From: Pseudomonas sp. MWU13-2105
GTDB lineage: Bacteria > Pseudomonadota > Gammaproteobacteria > Pseudomonadales > Pseudomonadaceae
NCBI RefSeq assembly: GCF_023242315.1
Contig: NZ_JALLIY010000012.1
Location: 1 to 64,000 of the forward strand
Length of the DNA stretch: 64,000 nucleotides
Reading direction: 5' to 3'
The position numbers and the translations under genes were made by a program. Under the pieces are notes generated by a model, which made no database searches, was not told where the DNA came from, and saw nothing but the letters and a program-made list of their open reading frames with translations. Shown here in pieces: positions 51,446 to 59,944 of the stretch (the stretch's first letter is position 1; each line of letters starts with the position of its first letter).

Positions 51446-51850
51446 ATGAAACTGATCATTAGCGCTCTCAGCGCCTGCACGTTACTGACCTTCGGCTCGT
51501 TAGCAAACGCCGAAGTGGCGGTGATCGTCAATACAGGCGCAAGTTCGGCGCCCACCCAATCGGACGTAGCGAACATTTTTCTTGGCAAGGACAATTCGTT
51601 CAAGGCGGTGGATCAGACCGCTTGGAGCCCCACCAAGGATAAGTTCTACCGTGCTGTCACCAATAAAAATGAAGCGCAGTTGAAGTCCTATTGGTCAGGT
51701 GTGATATTCACCGGTAAAGGCCAACCACTGCCCAGCGTAGTGGACGACAACGCCGTCATTACTCGAGTTTCTTCACAGGCAGACGCTATCGGTTATGTGG
51801 ATAAATCGACGGTGAATGACAAAGTCAAAGTGCTGTTCACCTTACCTTGA
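51446..51850 (+). CDS. Small PstS-like periplasmic protein
   Basis: 134 residues with a signal peptide (ALSACTLLTFGSLANAEVAVIVN). The mature part reads like one lobe of a phosphate-type binding protein: SSAPTQSDVANIFLGKDNSFKAVDQ, FYRAVTNKNEAQLKSYWSGVIFTGKGQPLPSVVDDNAVITRVSSQADAIGYVDKS. Such short PstS-like proteins often stand alone. AAGGAGAGC precedes the ATG. A terminator follows. Co-location with the chemoreceptor suggests a sensory or binding role, not proven. Confidence 0.72.
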   Translation: MKLIISALSACTLLTFGSLANAEVAVIVNTGASSAPTQSDVANIFLGKDNSFKAVDQTAWSPTKDKFYRAVTNKNEAQLKSYWSGVIFTGKGQPLPSVVDDNAVITRVSSQADAIGYVDKSTVNDKVKVLFTLP

Positions 51851-51869
51851 TCTCTGAAGTTTAATCTAA

Positions 51870-51897
51870 AGCTTGGCGCCGCACGCCAAGCTGTTTT
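51870..51897 (+). terminator. Rho-independent terminator after the PstS-like gene
   Basis: Stem AGCTTGGCG (51870-51878) and CGCCAAGCT (51884-51892), loop CCGCA, followed by GTTTTA. It ends the MCP-porin-PstS-like unit 20 bases after the stop codon. Confidence 0.8.
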
Positions 51898-51986
51898 ATA
51901 TACCCCAAACCGAGCACGCATTGGCCTCCGGATTACATCGACTCGACGGTACTCGTTCAGCCAATTCTAACTTGAGGCGTGAATGC

Positions 51987-52616
51987 TCAGAGCGACGGCT
52001 GGGTCATGGCATAGCGAACGATATCGGCTGTACTGGTGAAGCCCATTTTTTCCATAAGGCGAGCTTTGTGGGTACTGACGGTCTTATGGCTGATGACCAG
52101 TTGCATAGCAATCCGCGAGACGCTTAGGCCACAGGACAGCAGACGCATGACTTGCAGTTCCCGGTTGGTAAGCGCGTCATGTTGGCTGCATGGTCCCGGG
52201 CCACTGGCGGCAAAAACGATTTGTTCGGCCAAACCGGCGTCGATATAACGCCCGCCGGCAGCCACTTTACGGATAGCCGTAAATAGGGCTTCAGGGTCGC
52301 TATCCTTGGTCAGATAGCCGCAGGCACCCGACCAGAGCGCCCGCTGGGCGATCTGTACTTCATTGTGCATACTCAGCACGAGGATCGGTAATTGCCGATA
52401 ACGGATACGGATGCGCGCAATCAGATCTTCGCCACAGATGCCCGGCATGTTCATGTCAAGCAGGAGAAAGTCTACGTCGTCCTGACGCAGCCGTTCGAGC
52501 AACATGACACCGTTTTCCGCCTCGGCCACAACTTTCAGGTCGCTGGCCAAGGCGAAGATCTGTTTCAGGCCTTCACGCATAATTGCGTGATCATCAGCGA
52601 TCATCAATCGGATCAT
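51987..52616 (-). CDS. NarL/FixJ-type response regulator
   Basis: 209 residues from ATG 52616. Receiver: IADDHAIMREGLKQIF, phosphoacceptor D54 in FLLLDMNMPGICG, LSMHNE (switch region) and TKDSDPEALF with the conserved Lys. C-terminal LuxR helix-turn-helix: LTNRELQVMRLLSCGLSVSRIAMQLVISHKTVSTHKARLMEKMGF. Its start overlaps (ATGA) a short upstream ORF that looks like the end of a histidine kinase, so the cognate sensor is missing. It may therefore be an orphan, or take phosphate from another sensor. Confidence 0.9.
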   Translation of the reverse strand: MIRLMIADDHAIMREGLKQIFALASDLKVVAEAENGVMLLERLRQDDVDFLLLDMNMPGICGEDLIARIRIRYRQLPILVLSMHNEVQIAQRALWSGACGYLTKDSDPEALFTAIRKVAAGGRYIDAGLAEQIVFAASGPGPCSQHDALTNRELQVMRLLSCGLSVSRIAMQLVISHKTVSTHKARLMEKMGFTSTADIVRYAMTQPSL

Positions 52617-52774
52617 GGGGCCTCCGGGGCCGGCTGAATAGGGATATGCACCCGGACACGAACGCCCTGTCCCGGGATACTGTTGACGGTAGCCTTCGAC
52701 CTGCCGCCCACAGAACCGCCACCGATAATGCACACCGCGCCAGCGCAATCGTAGATCTTGTTTTCGTTGTTCAC
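52613..52774 (-). pseudogene. Histidine-kinase C-terminal remnant, 53 codons
   Basis: An ORF from GTG 52774 with a good RBS (GAGGAGTGCAAA) to TGA 52613. Its second half, VNSIPGQGVRVRVHIPIQ, looks like the end of a HATPase domain (GxGTxVxVxIP pattern). The first half (NNENKIYDCAGAVCIIGGGSVGGR) is not recognised. The stop overlaps the response-regulator start, the normal arrangement for a kinase followed by its partner. Either a truncated kinase gene, or a retained leader peptide that couples translation of the regulator. The 52775-53059 stretch shows no further gene. Confidence 0.45.
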
Positions 52775-53059
52775 TTTGCACTCCTCGGGATCTATAACCA
52801 GAAGCCTAAGTTAGCCAAGAAGTGCAGGAGCAAGCAGGGGCGAAGTGGACGTAAAAGGGGTCGTCAACGGACTTTGTAACGAACGCCTTAAGCGCCCTCC
52901 CTGTCGCTGACTGATTATGCGATTCACAGAGCAACCTGCTGGTATGCAGGACAATCACCCGGCTGGGGGATGATGGTCTGGGTCTACGGGTCGGCCAGTG
53001 CCAGACGGCGGTATCCGGGGGGGATCATCAGCGCCTCCCGGCGAGTCGAGTCCTCATCG

Positions 53060-56000
53060 TTACACAACCCGACTTGAGCTGAGCACATCAGCTGACTTTT
53101 CTGAGCGTTTACGAAACAACAACCCATAGAGCACTGGAATCAGCCCCAGCGTCACCAGAGTCCCCAGGGCGAGTCCTCCCATGATCGTAATGGCCATGCC
53201 TTTCCACAGCGGACCGGCGAACAGCATCAACGGAATCAGACCAATGATACAGGTCAACTTGGTCATGATAATGGGTCGCAGCCGCTTGACCGCAGCCCCC
53301 ACCACGGCTTCGTGTAGCGGCAAACCCTCTCCCCGTTCGACCTCGATACGCTCCAACAGCAACACCGCATTGTTGACGATGATGCCGGCCAGGGATAGCA
53401 AGCCAAAGGTTGCCATGAATCCGAACGGGTAACCGGTCAGAACCAAGGCCGCCGACACGCCGATCAAAACAAATGGCACGCTGGCCACCACGATCAACAG
53501 CTTTCGAAACGAGTTGAACTGCCAGACGAACAGCAACAACATCGCAACCAGCGCATGCGGCAGGTACTGCAGTAACGCCTGGTTGGCCGCGGCAGAGTCC
53601 TCGATCTCTCCGCCCAGTTCGATCCGGTATCCAGGCGGCAGGCCCATGGCATCGACCTGCGGCGCCAGGCGCTCGACAATCGAGCTGGCTGTCAGCGACG
53701 GATTGTGCCCAACCACCGTGATCGTCCGCTCCAGGTTGCGACGCAGGATAGTCGACGCTTCGACCTCGGCGCGCACTGTCGCGACGGCAGCCAGAGGTAA
53801 CGCATCGCCCCCCGCAGCCGGATGGATCAGGGTGCTCCCCAGATCGTTCGTCGGGGTACTGGCGTTCGTGGGTTCGCGCAAGACAATGGGTACGCTCGTC
53901 TCGCCATCCTGCATCGAAGACGCCAGCAAGCCCCCGCTGCGCAGCTGCAACGCCTGGGCAATGTCCTGGGTGCTGACCCCAGCCCTTCGCGCCTGGTACT
54001 GATCGACGACGACGCTGTAACGCAGTTGCCGTGAGCGCCAATCGTTACGCACGTCTTGCGTACCAGGCAGCGCCATGAGCGCTGCTTCGATCTTGCCCGC
54101 GATACCTCGCAGTACGCTTTCATCCGGTCCGATCACCCGATAGATGGCGACGCCAGCTTCGGTGGTGCCCATTGAAAATCGCTTGGGCTGCGCTTGAACC
54201 TCCGGGTGCTGGGACAACAGATAGCGGTTTGTACGCGCAATCACTGTATCGATATCAACGTCATCGCGCACACTGACGGTGAAGTAGGCAACATCCGGCG
54301 CCGGCAAGGTCGGATTGAGTCCCAGCACAATCCGCGGCCCGCCCTCGGCCGCATAGCCGATACTGTTGACCACATCTTTATCGGCGCTCAACCACTGACT
54401 GATATCGCGCACGGTTTGCAAGGTCACACGCGAGCTCGTGCCCGGCTCCAGAGTGATGGGTATCTGAAACTGCTTGCGGTCCGATTTCGGCAAAAAGTCA
54501 TAGGGCACATGGGTCAGCACGACAATCGCCACGGTTAACAACGCCAGCATGCTGCCGAGAAAAAGCCAGGGATGCTGCAACAGTCCCTCGATCACTCGGC
54601 GATAGCCACGGTAAAATAGCGAGTCGTAGCCGTGTGAATGGGCATCCTCCTTTCCCGGCACCGGCGCCTTGGCAAAGCGCAAACACAGCAATGGCGTCAC
54701 CGTCACGCTCAGCAGCCAGGGCCCAAGCAACGTGATGGCCAGCACAATAGCCAAAGACCGCAGGTATTCATTGGTGCTGGTCTGGCCGAGAAAGAAGGGT
54801 GAGAACGCCAGGATGATGACCAGAGAAGAGGTTAGCAACGGGATCATCAAACTGCGTCCGGCGTCCTCACAGGCGCGCTGACGCTCTTCCCCCGCCTGCA
54901 GCCGACGCTCGATATCCTCGGCGATGACAATGCCGTTATCCACCAGCAAGCCCAATGCGAGGATGATCGCGGCGATCGAAACCGTCTGCAGCTCTACACC
55001 CAGGGCACGCATCACGATCAGAGTTCCGAGGATGGTCAGCGGTACGATCACCCCCACCACCAATCCAGTTCGCCAACCGAGAAACAGCATGACCACGGCC
55101 ATGACGATCACTACGGTTTCCATCATCACGTGTTGCATCTTGGCCATTTCGTGATGCACAACATCGGCCTGGAAGGTCACCACATGCATCGAAAAACCCA
55201 GCGGCAACTGTTGCTCCAATTGCGCCAGGCGCTCGCGCAAGGCCTGTCCAAAAGACTGGATATTGAGCCCGGCCTTCATTGAAACAGCCAGCACCACCGC
55301 ATCCTGTGCCTGGTATACCGCAGCACTGTCCGGCTGCTCGTTGGCTGCTACTGAAATTGTGGCCAACTTCTCCAGTGCCACCGACTGCCCTTTCTCCAGC
55401 CGAATCGGCAACTGCTCCAACTGCGCAGCAGAGAGCACCTCACCTGTCACCGTGACCGTGGTTTTCTGCTCGCCCAGCAAGGGGCTTCCCGACGACACAA
55501 TGACATTCTGTCTCTGAAGCTGCTGCAGCAATTGTTGAATCGAGAGGCCAAACCCCGCCAGGCGTTGGCGATCAAAATCGAGGTAGAGCCGCTCCTCCTG
55601 CAAGCCGTACAAAGAGATCCGGTCCACACCCGGCAAGGCATACAGCTGGTTACGCAAGCGCTTGATCGGTCCGCGCATTTCATTCATGGCAAATCCGGGC
55701 GCGGTGACGGCAATTGACGCCACCGCAACCTGTCCGAAGTCGTCGTCCACGAAGGGCCCCAGGGTACCGGGCGGAAAGCTCGCCCCGGCATCAGCCGCTT
55801 TGGCCCTGACCCGCTGCCATAACACCCCCAGGTCCTTGACCTCGTCATAGGCGGTGATCTGGATGATCACGCTGCCCGGCCGTACGGTTGTGATCAGGTT
55901 CTTGATCTCAGGCAGCTCCCGGAGCTTGTCCTCCATTGGCTTGGCCAGCAGTTCCTCGACCCGTTCCGCCGGCAACCCGGGAAATGCCACGCTGACCAGC

Positions 56001-56134
56001 GCGTCACGGATCGTCACCGACGGCTCTTCCTGGGAAGGAAAGCTCCAGAAAGTCAGGACACCGGCCACCAGCACCAGTAAAGCGGCAAACAAGGTCAAGC
56101 GGCTGGCATCCATCGCACTACGAGTAAGGTTCAT
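53060..56134 (-). CDS. RND efflux transporter, inner-membrane permease
   Basis: 1024 residues, the usual length for AcrB-type pumps. Two repeats, each with one helix, a large periplasmic loop and six helices: N-terminal LTLFAALLVLVAGVLTFWSFP, then GVIVPLTILGTLIVMRALGVELQTVSIAAIILALGLLVDNGIVIAEDIERRL near 360-412 with the proton-relay acidic LLVDNGIVIAED, and a second half from about 515. Ends with GLLFRKRSEKSADVL. Third gene of an OMF-MFP-RND operon, start 3 bases after the adaptor stop. Likely exports hydrophobic toxic compounds; the OmpR regulator diverging from the operon may control it. Confidence 0.93.
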   Translation of the reverse strand: MNLTRSAMDASRLTLFAALLVLVAGVLTFWSFPSQEEPSVTIRDALVSVAFPGLPAERVEELLAKPMEDKLRELPEIKNLITTVRPGSVIIQITAYDEVKDLGVLWQRVRAKAADAGASFPPGTLGPFVDDDFGQVAVASIAVTAPGFAMNEMRGPIKRLRNQLYALPGVDRISLYGLQEERLYLDFDRQRLAGFGLSIQQLLQQLQRQNVIVSSGSPLLGEQKTTVTVTGEVLSAAQLEQLPIRLEKGQSVALEKLATISVAANEQPDSAAVYQAQDAVVLAVSMKAGLNIQSFGQALRERLAQLEQQLPLGFSMHVVTFQADVVHHEMAKMQHVMMETVVIVMAVVMLFLGWRTGLVVGVIVPLTILGTLIVMRALGVELQTVSIAAIILALGLLVDNGIVIAEDIERRLQAGEERQRACEDAGRSLMIPLLTSSLVIILAFSPFFLGQTSTNEYLRSLAIVLAITLLGPWLLSVTVTPLLCLRFAKAPVPGKEDAHSHGYDSLFYRGYRRVIEGLLQHPWLFLGSMLALLTVAIVVLTHVPYDFLPKSDRKQFQIPITLEPGTSSRVTLQTVRDISQWLSADKDVVNSIGYAAEGGPRIVLGLNPTLPAPDVAYFTVSVRDDVDIDTVIARTNRYLLSQHPEVQAQPKRFSMGTTEAGVAIYRVIGPDESVLRGIAGKIEAALMALPGTQDVRNDWRSRQLRYSVVVDQYQARRAGVSTQDIAQALQLRSGGLLASSMQDGETSVPIVLREPTNASTPTNDLGSTLIHPAAGGDALPLAAVATVRAEVEASTILRRNLERTITVVGHNPSLTASSIVERLAPQVDAMGLPPGYRIELGGEIEDSAAANQALLQYLPHALVAMLLLFVWQFNSFRKLLIVVASVPFVLIGVSAALVLTGYPFGFMATFGLLSLAGIIVNNAVLLLERIEVERGEGLPLHEAVVGAAVKRLRPIIMTKLTCIIGLIPLMLFAGPLWKGMAITIMGGLALGTLVTLGLIPVLYGLLFRKRSEKSADVLSSSRVV

Positions 56135-56137
56135 GAT

Positions 56138-57367
56138 CTAGTTGTGCGCCAGCCGAGTAGAAGGTTGATACAGGCTCACCGCCTGACCGTTGGACAGAAA
56201 GGCGACACCGGCAGTAACCACCTGTTCGCCGTCGGCCAGTCCGCTGTCGATCAAGGCACGGCCTTGCTCGACACCCGCGATCGATACGCTCCTGGTCGTT
56301 ACGCTGCCAAGCGTTGTGTTCGTCGCGGCGGGCTGGTAGACGAAGACTTGAGCGCTGGCACTGGTCGGCCCCATCGACAGCGCCGACACAGGAATGGAAA
56401 GTTGACGAGGTGCATCCGCGTGCAGCTGGACAACGACGGTCAAGCCACTGGACAGCGCGACTGACGGAGTACGCAGACGAAAAATGCAGGTTTGTAACAA
56501 CCCATTTTCCGCCCTGGGCGAGACCCCTTCGAGCACCAGGTCCAAGGACGTGGAGGGTTGCGCCGCAGCATAGGCCTGCGCTGCATCACCTGGCTTCAGT
56601 CCTTGGGTCAGCGCGGCGGGCACAGCCGCCACCACCTGCCAGTCATCACTAGATTCCAACTCAAGCACCACCTTGCCGGCGATCAGTTGCGCATAACGAT
56701 CAGCGAGGCGCGCCACGATGCGCCCACTAAAAGGTGCGACCAACCGAGCGTGTTCAACCTCACGCTGCGCCAAAGCCAGATCCGAAATAGCTCGACGTTG
56801 CCCAGCCTCTGCCTGCCCATAAGCCACTGCGGCCGACTCAACAACGCTTTGCGCAACACTGCCGGCGGCATACAAACGCTGTTGGCGCTGATAATTGCTT
56901 TTTCGCTCAGCAGCCTGCGCCTGGCTCGCACTGACGCTGGCCCTGGCCTGCTCCAGACGCAGCCGCGCAGACTGAGGATCGAGCGCGGCAAGTACCTGAC
57001 CTTGTTGAACCCTATCCCCGACATCAACGCGCAAACTATCCAATCGCCCCGCGGACTCAAAAGCCAGGCTGGCGCGCTGGCGCTGCCGGACTATGCCAGT
57101 GAAGCGTCCGCCCGCTCCTGCCACCGCCTTTGCCGCTTCCACCTTGACGGCGCGCGTGACAGGCGGTTCTGTGGGCGCGGTGCGGGAACAGCCACTCAAG
57201 AGCAAAGCGACAAGGCAGACTACATAAAAGCTGCCGATAAGCGATTCAGTTGCCCGGCAAATCCCCTCGAAACGATGACACATCGCGCTCCCCGACTTCA
57301 TCAAAGGTTGTCGTTCAACGCCCCCCTTCATCCAGAAAGTTTCGGGTTGTTCAGAGTGACGGTTCAT
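56138..57367 (-). CDS. RND periplasmic adaptor (membrane fusion protein)
   Basis: 409 residues; the start overlaps the OMF stop by ATGA. A probable lipoprotein signal ends at LLSGC (near 60). Then the adaptor order: lipoyl half ASLAFESAGRLDSLRVDVGDRVQQGQVLAALDPQ near 98-131, alpha hairpin with QAAERKSNYQRQQRLYAAGSVAQSVVESA, second lipoyl half VEHARLVAPFSGRIVARLADRYAQLIAGK and beta-barrel. Links inner pump and outer channel. The N-terminus before the lipobox is long and could start at an internal Met, but the overlap favours this start. Confidence 0.88.
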   Translation of the reverse strand: MNRHSEQPETFWMKGGVERQPLMKSGSAMCHRFEGICRATESLIGSFYVVCLVALLLSGCSRTAPTEPPVTRAVKVEAAKAVAGAGGRFTGIVRQRQRASLAFESAGRLDSLRVDVGDRVQQGQVLAALDPQSARLRLEQARASVSASQAQAAERKSNYQRQQRLYAAGSVAQSVVESAAVAYGQAEAGQRRAISDLALAQREVEHARLVAPFSGRIVARLADRYAQLIAGKVVLELESSDDWQVVAAVPAALTQGLKPGDAAQAYAAAQPSTSLDLVLEGVSPRAENGLLQTCIFRLRTPSVALSSGLTVVVQLHADAPRQLSIPVSALSMGPTSASAQVFVYQPAATNTTLGSVTTRSVSIAGVEQGRALIDSGLADGEQVVTAGVAFLSNGQAVSLYQPSTRLAHN

Positions 57368-58872
57368 TGCGAAGACTCATTGTCGGAAAGGAGTTGGGCA
57401 GGTGCAGTGTCAACACCACAAAGCACGCGATAAATGTCCAGCCGGTTGAGCAATAGCGCCTGACGAGCCTGTTGCCAAACCATGTCCGCCTGAGCCACAC
57501 GAATCCGCGAAGCCAGCAAGAGGGTGCGGTCGGCACCTCCCGCTTCAAGCTCAGCGAGCGTTCGCTGCGCCTTGCTCTGCGCGAGAGCACTCAGCACCTT
57601 TTCGCTACGCACACGTTCCAGCACATGCTGACGCTCGGTCAGTACGTCTGCCATTTCGCGGAACGCGGTTTGCACGGTTTTTTCGTATTGAGCGACGGCA
57701 ATTTGCTTACGAACTTCGGCCAGATTCAGGTTGGCGCGATTGCGCCCGCCGTCGAACAACGGCAGCGAGAGCTGGGGGCTAAACAACCACGTGCCATTGC
57801 CGCCTTCAAACAAAGTGCGCAAGCTATCGCTGGCAATGCCGATACCGGTGCTGAGTTTGATCGAAGGAAAAAAAGCCGCCCGGGCGGCGCCAATGTTGGC
57901 GTTGGCGGCTTTCAAGCGTTCCTCGCTCTGTCGAACATCAAAGCGCTCCAACAGGCGTTGAGAAGGCATATCAACCAGCCACTGTGGAGTGCCAAGGTCA
58001 GCAGGCGCCACCTCGACAGACTCAACATTATTCATAGGTGGCAGTGGCTTCGCGTAGCCTGTCACCAACAACAACGCCTGGAGTGAGCGCGCATGCTCTG
58101 CCGTTGCAGCGGCCAGTCGCAGGTGTGCGTCTTGTGCCTTTGCATGCTGGGAGGCGACATCGTCAAACGACGCGGCACCTTCGACCTGCAGCCCCTCCGC
58201 CCTACCCAGTATTGTCTGTTCGGCATCGTCAATCAGTCGCGCATCGACTTGCTGCGCTGCCGTCAGCCGTTCAAGCAAATACAACCGGGCGACTTCAGCG
58301 ATCAGCGCACTGCGTGCCGATTGCTGGCCATAAATCGTGGCTAGGTAGTCATGTCGCGCCGCTTCGGAGAGACTGCGAACCCGACCGAAAAAATCCAGTT
58401 CGAAGTTCGAAATACCGACCGAGGCGAACGTCAGGTCCTGGCCATAGCGTTCATTGATCGCGGCGTTGTCGAATTGCTGACGATCACGTTCGAAGCCGGC
58501 GGCCACAGTGGGTGTGCGATCAGACCGGGCCGTACGATAAAGAGACTGAGCTTCCTCGATACGTAAAACCGCCACTCTGAAATCACGATTGAAGCTCAGC
58601 GATAACTGCACCAGTGGCCGGAGCCCCCCCTCGGGTGAAACCTCTGCAATCAGGTGTTCTTCGTTCTGAGAAAGGTTGATTTCAGTTGGCGTGGACGACA
58701 ACCCAAAGCCCTCTACCAGAACGCTCGCCTGCTGCGTTTTCGGCACGGACAATGCCGGTCGTTCATAGCTGGGCGCCAGGGAACAACCTGTTAAGCCCAG
58801 CGTCAGCGACAACACCACCCAGTAGCGTTGACGCAATCGTATAGTCTTGGACAGCGGTGCGTTCTTCGACAT
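57364..58872 (-). CDS. RND outer-membrane factor lipoprotein (OprM/NodT family)
   Basis: 502 residues from ATG 58872. Lipobox LTGC near 25-30, followed by SLAPSYERPALSVP. Two TolC-like repeats with long coiled helices: SRLSQSLYRTARSDRTPTVAAG-like region near 110-130, VDARLIDDAEQTILGRAEGLQVEGAASFDDVASQHAKAQDAHLRLAAA near 220-265, and FDVRQSEERLKAANANIGAARAAFFPSIKLS near 325-355. Forms the outer-membrane duct of the pump. The order OMF-MFP-RND (OMF first) is less common. A longer reading to 58947 has no signal at its start. Confidence 0.88.
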   Translation of the reverse strand: MSKNAPLSKTIRLRQRYWVVLSLTLGLTGCSLAPSYERPALSVPKTQQASVLVEGFGLSSTPTEINLSQNEEHLIAEVSPEGGLRPLVQLSLSFNRDFRVAVLRIEEAQSLYRTARSDRTPTVAAGFERDRQQFDNAAINERYGQDLTFASVGISNFELDFFGRVRSLSEAARHDYLATIYGQQSARSALIAEVARLYLLERLTAAQQVDARLIDDAEQTILGRAEGLQVEGAASFDDVASQHAKAQDAHLRLAAATAEHARSLQALLLVTGYAKPLPPMNNVESVEVAPADLGTPQWLVDMPSQRLLERFDVRQSEERLKAANANIGAARAAFFPSIKLSTGIGIASDSLRTLFEGGNGTWLFSPQLSLPLFDGGRNRANLNLAEVRKQIAVAQYEKTVQTAFREMADVLTERQHVLERVRSEKVLSALAQSKAQRTLAELEAGGADRTLLLASRIRVAQADMVWQQARQALLLNRLDIYRVLCGVDTAPAQLLSDNESSQ

Positions 58873-58968
58873 AGGATCAGTTCGTGCTGTGAGGTCTGGA
58901 CGTGATCCTAGGCGCCGACTATCAATAAACCGTTCGCCAAATATCAAGATTTGATCAAGAGGCCCACC

Positions 58969-59658
58969 GTGTCAGGAAAACGTATTCTGGTCGTCGAAGA
59001 CGATGCCGACAGCGCCAGCATTCTCGAGGCCTACCTGCGTCGAGACGGCTTCGAGGTGATACTGGCCGAAGACGGACAACGAGGCATTGAGCTACATCGC
59101 CAATGCAAGCCCGACCTGATTCTGCTGGATGTCATGCTGCCTCGGGTGAGCGGCACCGACGTGCTGACAGCTGTCAGACGCTGCGGCGATACCCCCGTCA
59201 TCATGGTCACAGCGATGGGCGATGAGCCTGAAAAACTGGGTGCCTTGCGCTATGGCGCGGACGATTACGTCGTCAAACCTTACAACCCCAAAGAAGTGGT
59301 CGCACGGGTTCACGCAGTCTTGCGTCGCTCAGGCGTAAGTGCAGTCGCTGAACAGCACCTGCGGTATAAAAACCTGCGGGTTGATCTCAATGCAGTCACT
59401 GCCAGTATCGAGACCGTCAATCATGAACCGCTGCTGTTGGACCTGACACCTACCGAATTCAAAATTCTGGCCACGCTACTGAAAACCTCAACCAAAGCCT
59501 TCACCCGTGAGGAGTTGCTGGACATCTGCCTGCCTGAAAGCGAGGCCCTCGCCAGAGTCGTCGACGCGCATGTCCATAACCTGCGTCGCAAGTTGGAAAT
59601 TCAGGGCATCGAAGGTGTCTTGGTGACTGTCCGCTCAGTGGGTTATCGATTCAAGTGA
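58969..59658 (+). CDS. OmpR/PhoB-type response regulator
   Basis: 229 residues from GTG 58969, chosen because AAGAGG lies 6 bases upstream; a TTG 18 bases earlier is in frame. Receiver: ILVVEDDADSASILEAYLRR, D54 in LILLDVMLPRVSG, MVTAMGD and DYVVKPYNPKEVVARV with the conserved Lys. C-terminal winged helix: LDLTPTEFKILATLLKTSTKAFTREELLDICLPESEALARVVDAHVHNLRRKLE and VRSVGYRFK. It diverges from the OMF-MFP-RND operon across 96 bases and probably regulates it. No histidine-kinase gene is adjacent. Confidence 0.9.
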   Translation: MSGKRILVVEDDADSASILEAYLRRDGFEVILAEDGQRGIELHRQCKPDLILLDVMLPRVSGTDVLTAVRRCGDTPVIMVTAMGDEPEKLGALRYGADDYVVKPYNPKEVVARVHAVLRRSGVSAVAEQHLRYKNLRVDLNAVTASIETVNHEPLLLDLTPTEFKILATLLKTSTKAFTREELLDICLPESEALARVVDAHVHNLRRKLEIQGIEGVLVTVRSVGYRFK

Positions 59659-59670
59659 ACCCATGTTCGA

Positions 59671-59790
59671 GGCTTCAAAAACTCGGCAAAAACCTTCATC
59701 CACAACCCGGCAGTTCTCCAGCACAAAAGCGTACTGAGCACAATCCAGGGCGATGTTGAAGTTCTGCTTGGTCACCAGCAGGCTCAAACC
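59671..59790 (-). pseudogene. Remnant of an ABC-transporter ATPase (LivF-like)
   Basis: About 40 codons on the minus strand, GLSLLVTKQNFNIALDCAQYAFVLENCRVVDEGFCRVFEA, resemble the end of branched-chain amino-acid ATPases (LLVEQNxxxALxxAxxxYVLExGRVVxxG). Upstream residues in the frame do not give the Walker motifs. The remainder of 59659-59944 shows nothing. Probably the relic of a rearrangement that brought the second transport set next to the efflux genes. Short match, so confidence is limited. Confidence 0.4.
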
Positions 59791-59944
59791 CTCATCATGC
59801 GAACGACCACCGCCATTGGACAATACCCGTCGCCCGTTGATGAAAAGTCTATCCAGGCAATTCGCCCCTCTTCCAAGGACCGTTTTTTGACGCCTAAAAG
59901 TTAAACCGAGTTGCAGCCATGCTGTATCCCAAGCCGACAATCGC

